A DNA stretch of 64,000 nt from Aristolochia californica. Taxonomy: Eukaryota > Streptophyta > Magnoliopsida > Piperales > Aristolochiaceae. The stretch's first letter is position 1. Each line of letters starts with the position of its first letter. The stretch spans positions 20,145,237 through 20,209,236 of the forward strand of contig JARWKL010000009.1 in assembly GCA_029961685.1 (NCBI GenBank). Reading direction: 5' to 3'. Shown in pieces: positions 53,622 to 62,145 of this stretch. The notes beneath the pieces are model-generated. The model worked only from the letters and a program-made list of their open reading frames with translations, searched no databases and was not told where the DNA came from. Made by a program: the position numbers and the translations under genes.

Positions 53622-55791
53622 CACTAGATCAACAACCCCAATAGATTGGAATTTGATAAGAAAGAGATTTTTCTACTCATACTTTAAAAAATGGATATTC
53701 ATGTTTGAAACATGTGAAAGATGCAAATGACCTATGGATCAAAACCTTTTAAAGAGAATAACAAACCATTTGTTGGATTCTCAAGTGAACATGCAGTGGA
53801 ATATTTACTCAAGTCAAACAAGCCATTATTTTGCCCATTTACAAAAAGCTGACCTAACGATCATTGATGATTGTAAAGTGATTTATCATGTGTAACTGGC
53901 CATATTTTTGTAAGGAATGACTTTTGGGTTGGGATTCAACACTCAGTTAAAATTCCCTTGCCTCCCCTTTTCCCGACGATTGCAAAACCTGATATAAAAA
54001 AAATGAAAACAGGTTTAAATCCCTAAAAATTATAGAAACTTTTTGGAAATATCTCTCTCTATAATTTTGCATTGTGCATTTACATTTTAGATGTATACTT
54101 TTTCCTTAAATGAAAACTTGAGTTTTCACTTTTCCCTTCATATCGTAGACAAAACAGAGAATTGATGACAACGAAACGAAAATTTTAGAGTTTGTGTATG
54201 GAAAATATTGAAAGCAATAAAAAACGTAAGTAATGAAAATTTATTCAGACACCACAAATAAACACAAAAGTTTTGTCATCCAAGTTTGGGAAATTCCACT
54301 AGTACAACAACCCCAATAGGTTGGAATTTGATAAGAAAGAGATATTTCTACACATGCTCTAAAAAATGGATATGCATCCTTGAAACATGTTAAAGATGCA
54401 AATGACCTATGGATCCAAACCTTTTAAAGAGAATAAAAATTTTCTCATTAAATTCTCAAGTGAACGTGCGGTGGGATATTTAACCGAGTCAAACTAGCCA
54501 TTATTTTGCCCATTTACAAAAAGTTGACCTAACGATCATTGATGATTTGTAAACTGGTTTACCAAGCGTAACGAGCCATATTTTTGTAAGGAATGACTTT
54601 TGGGTTGGGATTCAACACTCACATAAAATTCCCTCAGCTCCCCTTTTCCCGACTATTGCAAAACCTGATATATAAACACTAAAAAGAGGTTTAAATCCGT
54701 AAAAATTACAGAAACGTTTTGGAAATATCTCTCTCTATAATTTTCAATTGTGCATTTCCATTTTAGATGTATACCTTTTTCTCAAATGAAAACTTCAGTT
54801 TTCACTTTTCCCTTCATCTCTTAAACAAAAAAGAGAATAGATGACAACAAAATGAAAATTTTAAAGTTTGTGTATGGAAAAAATTTAAAGCTATGACAAA
54901 AGTAAGTAAAGAAAATTTATTCACACACCACAAATGAACACAAAAGTTTTGTCATCCAAGTTTGGGAAATTCCAATAGTACAACAACCCGAATAGCTTGG
55001 AATTTGATTAGAAAGAGATATTTCTATACAAGCTTTAAAAAATGGATATGCATGCTTGAAACATGTTAAAGATGCAAATGAGCTATGGATCCTAACCTTT
55101 TAAAGAGAATAAAAAGTTGCTCATTAAATTCTCAAGTGAACGTACGGTGGGATATTTAACCGAGTAAAAAAAAGCCATTATTTTGCCCATTTAAAAAAAC
55201 TTGACCTAACAATCATTGATGATTATAAAGTGATTTATCATGCATAACGGGCCATATTTTTTTAAGGAATGACTTTTGGGTTGGGATTCAACACTCAGTT
55301 AAAATTCCCTCGCCTCCCCTTTTCCCGACGATTGCAAACCGTGATATATAAAAACTAAAAAGAGGTTTAAATCCGTAAAAATTACAGAAACGTTTTGGAA
55401 ATATCTCTCTCTATATTTGTGCATTGTGCATTTCCATTTTAGATGTATACATTTTTCTTAATTCAAAACTTGAGTTTTCACTTTTTCCTTCATCTCATAG
55501 AAAAAAAAGAGAATAGATGACAACGAAATGAAAATTTTAGACTTTGTGTATGGAAAAAATTTAAAGCAATATCAAACGTAAGTAAAGAAAATTTATTCAC
55601 ACAACACAAATGAACACAAAAGTTTTGTCAACCAAGTTTGGGAAATTCCACTAGATCAACAACCCCAATAGATTCGAATTTGATAAGAAAGAGATTTTTC
55701 TACTCATACTTTAAAAAATGGATATGCATGCTTGAAACATGTGAAAGATGCAAATGACCAATAGATCAAAAACTTTTAAAGAGAATAACAA
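53622..55791 (+). repeat. Units 81-84, classes B-A-A-B, last unit cut short
   Basis: Cores at 53693, 54368, 55044 and 55720. Units 81 and 84 are the B subtype with CTACTCATACTT and ACATGTGAAAGATGC, both ending a lead-in with TTAATTCAAAA. Unit 84 breaks off after AATAACAAACC at the 55.79 kb junction. Confidence 0.82.
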
Positions 55792-55798
55792 ACCAAAT
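55784..55798 (+). other. Deletion junction removing ~488 bp
   Basis: AATAACAAACC of a B unit is joined to AAATGAACACAAAAG, which normally lies just before the next tag. Core spacing drops to 187 bp. Shared bases at the ends are few (CAA/AA). Confidence 0.88.
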
Positions 55799-58522
55799 GA
55801 ACACAAAAGTTTTGTCATCCAAGTTTGGGAAATTCCATTAGTAAAACAACCCCAATAGGTTGGAATTTGATAAGAAAGAGATATTTCTACACATGCTCTA
55901 AAAAATGGATATGCATGCTTGAAACATGTTAAAGATGCAAATGACCTATGGATCCAAACCTTTTAAAGAGAATAAAAAGTTGCTCATTAAATTCTCAAGT
56001 GAACGTGCGGTGGGATATTTAACCGAGTCAAACAAGCCATTATTTTGCCCATTTACAAAAAGCTGACCTAACAATCATTGATGATTTGTACACTGTTTTA
56101 CCAAGCGTAACGGGCCATATTTTTGTAAGGAATGACTTTTAGGTTGGGATTCAACACTCAGTTAAAATTCCCTCGCCTCCCCTTTTCTCGACGATTGCAA
56201 AACCTTATATATAAAAAATAAAAAGAGGTTTAAGTCTCTAAAAGTAACATAAACTTTTTTGAAATATCTCTCTCTATAATTTTGCATTGTGCATTTCCAT
56301 TATAGATGTTTTCTTTTTTCATATATCAAAACTTGAGTTTTCACATTTCCCTTCATCTCGTAGACAAAAAAGAGAATAGATGACAACGAAATGAAAATTT
56401 TAGAGTTTGTATATGGAAAAAATTGAAAGCAAAAAAAACGTCAGTGAATAAAATTTATTCACACATCACAAATGAACACAAAAGCTTTGTCGTCCAAGTT
56501 TGGGAAATTGCACTAGTACAACAACCCTAATAGCTTGGAATTTGATAAGAAAGAGATATTTCTACACATGCTTTAAAAAATGGATATGCATGCTTGAAAC
56601 ATGTTAAAGATGCAAATGACCTATGGATCCAAACCTTTTAAAGAGAATCAAAAGTTTCTCAGTAAATTCTCAAGTGAACGTGCAGTGGGATATTTAACTG
56701 AGTCAAACAAGCCATTATTTTGCCCATTTACAAAAAGTTGACCTAACGATCATTGATGATTATAAACTGATTTATCATGCGTAACGGGCCATATTTTTGG
56801 TAGGAATTACTTTTGGGTTGGGATTCAACACTCAGTTAAAATTCCCTCGCCTCCCCTTTTCCCGATGATTGTAAAACCCGATATATAAAGACTAAAAAGA
56901 GGTTTAAATCCCTAAAAATTACATAAACATTTTGGAAATATCTCTCTCTATAATTTTCCATTGTGCATTTACATTTTAGATGTATACTTTTTTCTCTAAT
57001 GAAAACCTGAGTTTTCACTTTTCCCTTCATCTCATAGACAAAAAAGAGAATAGATGACAACGAAATGAAAATTTTATACTTTGTGTGTGGAAAAAATTTG
57101 AAGCAATGACAAAAGTAAGTAAAGAAAATTTATTCACAAACCTCAAATGAACACAAAAGTTTTGTAATCCAAGTTTGGGATATTCCACTAGATCAACAAC
57201 CCCAATGGATTGGAACTTGATAAGAAAGAGATATTTCTACACATGCTTTAAAAAAAGGATATGCATGCTTGAAACATGTTAAATATGCAAATGACCTATG
57301 GATCCAAACCTTTTAAAGAGAATAAAAAGTTGCTCATTAAATTCACAAGTGAACGTGCGGTGGGATATTTAACCGAGTGAAACAAGCCATTATTTTGCCC
57401 ATTGACAAAAAGCAGAGCTAACGATCATTGATGATTGTAAAGTGATTTATCATGCGTAACGGGCCATATTCTTGTAAGGAATGTCTTTTGGGTTGGGATT
57501 CAACACTCAGTTAAAATTCGCTCGCCTCCCCTTTTCTCGACGATTGCAAAACCTTATATATAAAAACAAAAAAGAGGTTTAAATCTCTAAAAAATACAGA
57601 AACTTTTTTGAAATAACCCTCTCAATAATTTTTTATTGTGCATTTCCATTTTAGATGGATACTTTTTTCTTAAATCAAAACTTGAGTTATCACTTTTCCC
57701 TGCATCGCGTTCACAAAACAGAGAATTGATGGCAACGAAATGAAAATTTTAGAGTTTCTGTATGGAAAAAATTTGAAGCAATAAAAAATGTAAGTAAAGA
57801 AAATTTATTCACACAACACAAAGGAACATAAAAGTTTTGTCATCCATGTTTTGGAAATTCCACTAGTCGAAAAACCCCAATAGCTTGGAATTTCATAAGA
57901 AAGAGATATTTCTACACATGCTTTAAAAATTGGATATGCATGCTTGAAACCAATGAAAGATGCAAATGACCTATGGATCCAAACCTTTTAAAGAGAATAA
58001 AAATTAGGTCATTAAATTCTCAAGTGAACGTGCGGTGGGAGATTTAACCGAGTCAAACAAGCCATTATTTTGCCCATTTATAAAAAGCTGACCTAACGAT
58101 CATTGATGATTGTAAACTGATTTATCATGTGTAACAGGCCTTATTTTTGTAAGGAATGACTTTGGGGTTGGGATTCAACACTCAGTTAAAATTCCCTCAC
58201 CTCCCCTTTTCTCGAGGATTGCAAAACCTGATATATAAAAACTAAAAAGAGGTATAAATCCCTAAAAATTACAGAAACGTTTTGGAAAAATCTCTCTATA
58301 ATTTTCCATTGTGCATTTCCATTTTAGATGTATACTTTTTTCTGAAATGAAAACTTGAGTTTTCACTTTTCCCTTCATCTCGTAAACAAAAAAGAGAATA
58401 GATGACAATGAAATGAAAATTTTGGAGTTTGTGTATGGAAAAAATTTAAAACAATAAAAAAGTAAGTAAAATTTATTCGCACACCACAAATGAACACAAA
58501 AGTTTTGTTATCTAGGTTTGGG
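55792..58522 (+). repeat. Units 85-88, A-A-(B/A/B)-A
   Basis: Cores at 55907, 56582, 57257 and 57932. Unit 85 has the variant tag ATTAGTAAAAC. Unit 87 is a mosaic: B lead-in and tag (GATATTCCACTAGATC), then an A arm and A middle (AGATATTTCTAC, AATAAAAAGTTGCTC), then a B-type right half (AATGTCTTTTGGG, TTCGCTCGCC). Unit 88 has a divergent tag CACTAGTCG and an altered stretch after the core (GAAACCAATGAAAG). Confidence 0.8.
56511..57185 (+). repeat. Reference unit (class A, 675 bp) with internal layout
   Basis: This full-length unit is used to describe the parts, as offsets from its first base. +1 CACTAG class tag; +72 core with overlapping ATGCAT and GCATGC palindromes; +115 GGATCC (BamHI), present in most units; about +135 to +215 the class-diagnostic stretch; +237 CGATCATTGATGATT; +269 GCGTAACGGGCC, strongly conserved across classes; +328 AAATTCC followed by a C-rich run, the most GC-rich part; +372 TATATAAA; +400 CCCTAAA; +431 a short TC run; +468 ATTTTAG; about +530 an A-run; +605 GTAAGT; +620 TTATTCACA. 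The stretch +237 to +380 looks the most constant between classes and +75 to +215 the most class-specific. No function is assigned to any of these words. Confidence 0.9.
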
Positions 58523-58529
58523 AAATTCC
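58523..58529 (+). other. Half-unit deletion at AAATTCC repeats, copy 1
   Basis: GGGAAATTCC, normally followed by ACTAG, continues as CTCGCCTCCCC, which normally follows TTAAAATTCC. The 7 bp AAATTCC occurs at both parental sites, about 334 bp apart in an intact unit such as unit 97 (63156 and 63490), so the loss is one repeat plus the interval. Confidence 0.92.
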
Positions 58530-59480
58530 CTCGCCTCCCCTTTTCCCGATGATTGCAAAACCTTATATATAAAAACTAAAAAGGGGTTTAAATCCCTAAA
58601 AATTATAGAAACTTTTTGGAAATATCTCTCTCTATATTTGTGTTGTGCGCATTTCCAATTTAGATGTATACATTTTTCTTAAATGAAAACTTGAGTTTTC
58701 ACTTTTCCCTTCATCTCGTAGACCAAAAAGAGATTAGATGACAACAAAATGAAAATTTTAGACTTTGTGTATGGAAAATTTTTAAGCAATAACAAACGTA
58801 AGTAAAGAAAATTTATTCACACAACAAAAATGAACTCAAAAGTTTTGTCATCCAAGTTTGGGAAATTCAACTAGATCAACAACCCAAATGGATTGGAATT
58901 TGATAACAAAGAGATTTTTCTACACATACTTTAAAAAGTGGATATGCATGCTTGAAACATGTTAAAGATACAAATGACCTATGGATCCTAACCTTTTAAA
59001 GAGAATAACAAACCGCTCATTGGATTCTCAAGTGAACATGCAGTGGGATATTTACTCGAGTCAAACAAGCCATTATTTTGCCCATTTACAAAAAGCTAAC
59101 CTAAGGATCATTGATGATTGTAAAGTGATTTATCATGCGTAACGGGTCATATTTTTGTAAGGAATGACTTTTGGGTTGGGATTCAACACTCAGTTAAAAT
59201 TCCCTCGCCTCCCCTTTTCCTGACGATTGTAAAACCTTACATGTAAAAACTAAAAAGAGGTTTAAATCCCTTAAAATTACAGAAATTTTTTTGAAATATC
59301 TCTCTCTATAATTTTGCATTGTGCATTTCCATTTTAGATGTATATTTTTTTCTCAGATCAAAACTTGAGTTTTCACTTTTCCCTTCATCTCGTAGACAAA
59401 GCAGAGAATAGATGACAACGAAATGAAAATTTTCGAGTTTGTGTATGGAAAAAATTTAAAGCAACAAAAAACGTAAGTAA
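58523..59480 (+). repeat. Half unit 89 and unit 90 (B)
   Basis: Unit 89 consists only of a left stub and the right half, joined at 58523-58529. Its right half carries the C-to-B signature (GACCAAAAAGAG, TTTTAAGCAATAAC). Core of unit 90 at 58940; class B with AAATTCAACTAGATC and GATAACAAAGAG. The distance from the core of unit 88 is 1,008 bp where about 1,345 is expected. Confidence 0.85.
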
Positions 59481-59490
59481 GAACCATAAT
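59474..59490 (+). other. Deletion junction removing ~73 bp including the tag
   Basis: ACGTAAGTAA runs straight into GAACCATAATAGC. The lead-in TTATTCACA through the CACTAG tag is missing. Spacing to the previous core is 601 bp. Confidence 0.85.
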
Positions 59491-62138
59491 AGCTAGGAAT
59501 TTGATAAGAAAGAGATATTTCTACACATGCTTTAAAAAATGGATATGCATGCTTGAAACATGTTAAATATGCAAATGACCTATGGATCCAAACCTTTTAA
59601 AGGGAATAAAAAATTGCTCATTAAATTCTCAAGTGAACGTGCGGTGGGATATTTAACCAAGTTAAACAAGCCATTATTTTTCCCCATTTAAAAAAAGCTG
59701 CCCTAATGATCATTGATGATTGTAAAGTGATTTACCATGTGTAACGGGCCATATTTTTCTAAGGAATGTCTTTTGGGTTGGGATTCAACACTCAGTTAAA
59801 ATTCCCTCGCCTCCCCTTTTCCCGACGATCGCAAAACCTTATATATAAAAACAAAAACTAAAAATTACAGAAACGTTTTCGAAATATCTCTCTCTATATT
59901 TGTCCATTGTGTATTTCCACTTCAGATGTATACATTTTCATTAAATCAAATCTTGAGTTTACACTTTTCCCTTCATCTCGTAGAAAAAAAAAAGAGAATC
60001 GATGACAACGGAATGAAAATTTTAGAGTTTCTGTATGGAAAAAAATTAAAGCAATAAAAACTTAAGTAAAATTTATTCACACACCACAAATGAACACAAA
60101 AGTTTTGTCATCCAAGTTTGGGAAATTCCACTAGTTCAACAACCCCAATAGATTGGAATTTCATAAGAAAGAGATTTTTCTACACATGCTTTAAAAAATG
60201 GATATGCATGCTTGAAACATGTTAAAGATGCAAATGACCTATGGATCCAAACCTTTTAAAGAGAATAACAAACAACTCATGAATTCTCAAGTGAACGTGC
60301 GGTGGGATATTTAACCGAGTCAAACAAGCCATTATTTTGCCCATTTAAAAAAAGCTAACCTAACCATAATTGACGATTGTAAAGTGATTTATCAAGCGTA
60401 ACGGGGCATATTTTTGAAAGGAATGAATTTTGGGTTGGGATTCAACACTCAGTTAAAATTCCCTCGTCTCTCCTTTTCCCGATGATTGCAAAACTGATAT
60501 ATAAAAACTAAAAAGAGCTTGAAAACCCTAAAAATTACAAAAACTTTTTGGAAATATCTCTCTCTATATTTGTGCAGTGCGCATTTCCATTTTAGATGTA
60601 TACATTTTTCTTAAATCAAAACTTGAGTTTTCACTTTTCCCTTCATCTCGTAGACCAAAAAGAGAATAGATGACAACCAAATGAAAATTTTAGACGTTGT
60701 GTATGGAAAACATTTTAAGCAATAACAAACGTAAGTAAAGAAAATTTATTCACACAACACAAATGAACACAAAAGTTTTGTCATCCAAGTTAGGGAAATT
60801 CAACTAGATCAACAACCCCAATGGATTGGAATTTGATAACAAAGAGATTTTTCTACACATACTTTAAAAAGTGGATATGGATGCTTGAAACATGTTAAAG
60901 ATGCAAATGACCTAAGGATCCTAACCTTTTAAAGAGAATAACAAACCGCTCATTGGATTGTAGTGTGAAAATGCGGTGGGATATTTACGCGAGTCAAACA
61001 AGCCATTATTTTGCCCAATTACAAAACGCAGACCTAAGGATCATTGATGATTGTAAAGTCATTTATCATGCGTAACGGGCTATATTTTTGTAAGGAATGA
61101 CTTTTGGGTTGGGATTCAACACTTAGTTAAAAATCGCTCGCCTCCCCTTTTCCCGACGATAGCAAAACCTTATATATAAAAACTAAAAAGAGGTTTAAAT
61201 CTCTAAAAATTACAGAAACTTTTTTGAAATATCTCTCTATAATTTTTCATTGTGCATTTCCAATTTAGATGTATACTTTTTTCTTAAATAAAAACTTGAG
61301 CTTTCACTTTTCCCTTCATCTCGTAGACAAAACAGAGAATAGATGACAATGAAATGAAAATTTTAGAGTTTGTGTATGGAAAAAATTTAAAGCAACAAAA
61401 AACGTAAGTAAAGAAGATTTATTCACACACCACAAATGAACAAAAAAGTTTTGTCATCCAAGTTTTGGAAATTCCTCCAGTAAAACAACCCTAAAAGCTA
61501 AGAATTTGATAAGAAAGAGATATTTCTGCACATGCTTTAAAAAATGGATATGCATGCTTGAAACATATTAAATATGCAAATGACCTATGGATCCAAACCT
61601 TTTAAAGGGAATAAAAAATTGCTCATTAAATTCTCAAGTGAACGTGCGGTGGGATATTTAATCGAGTCAAACAAGCCATTATTTTGCCCATTTAAAAAAA
61701 GCTGACCTAACGATCCTTGATGATTGTAAAGTGATTTATCATGCGTAACGGGCCATATTTTTGTAAGGAATGACTTTTGGGTTTGGATTCAACACTTAGT
61801 TAAAATTCCCTCGCCTCCCCTTTTCCCAACGATTGCAAAACCTGATACATAAAAACTAAAAAGAGGTTGAAATCCCTAAAAATTACAGAAACGTTTTGGA
61901 AATATCTCTCTCTATATTTGTGCATTGTGCATTTCCATTTTAGATGTATACATTTTTCTTAAATCAAAACTTGAGTTTTCACTTTTCCCTTCATCTCGTA
62001 GAAAAAAAAGAGAATAGATGACAACGAAATGAAAATTTTAGAGTTTGTGTATGGAAAAAATTTAAAACAATAAAAAAGTAAGTAAAATTTATTCGCACAC
62101 CACAAATGAACACAAAAGTTTTGTTATCTAGGTTTGGG
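59481..62138 (+). repeat. Units 91-94, A (tag lost)-C-B-A
   Basis: Cores at 59541, 60200, 60873 and 61546. Unit 91 has lost its tag through the 59.48 kb deletion. Units 92 and 93 show the C-to-B signature GAAAACATTTTAAGC, as in units 63-64 and 67-68. Unit 93 has a decayed patch (GGATTGTAGTGTGAAAATG). Unit 94 has the variant tag TCCAGTAAAAC and AAAGGGAATAAAAAATTG, shared with units 91 and 97. Confidence 0.82.
59848..59870 (+). other. 20 bp deletion between CTAAAAA repeats
   Basis: The normal ACTAAAAAGAGG...CCCTAAAAATTAC reads ACTAAAAATTAC. CTAAAAA stands at both ends of the missing piece. A few extra A-rich bases (AAAAAC) precede it, so the net loss is about 16 bp (spacing 659). Confidence 0.8.
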
Positions 62139-62145
62139 AAATTCC
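62139..62145 (+). other. Half-unit deletion at AAATTCC repeats, copy 2
   Basis: Identical junction 3,616 bp downstream, also preceded by the unusual TTGTTATCTAGGTTTGGG and by TTATTCGCACACC. Confidence 0.92.

Noticed and set aside
17128..57060. Recurring minus-strand open frame of about 72-75 codons (for example 17128-17352, 29052-29270, 33080-33304, 56836-57060)
   Set aside because: It lies at the same phase of the satellite unit each time and reaches this length in only about 15 of 98 units. The rest have stops or frameshifts, and the unit length is often not a multiple of three. Its composition (F, L, S, K) is what AT-rich DNA gives. No known domain was recognised.
58520..62145. Exact internal dimer structure of the unit, suggested by deletion of almost half a unit
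   Set aside because: The two halves beginning at AAATTCC do not align with each other beyond those bases, so the half-unit size appears to be coincidence.
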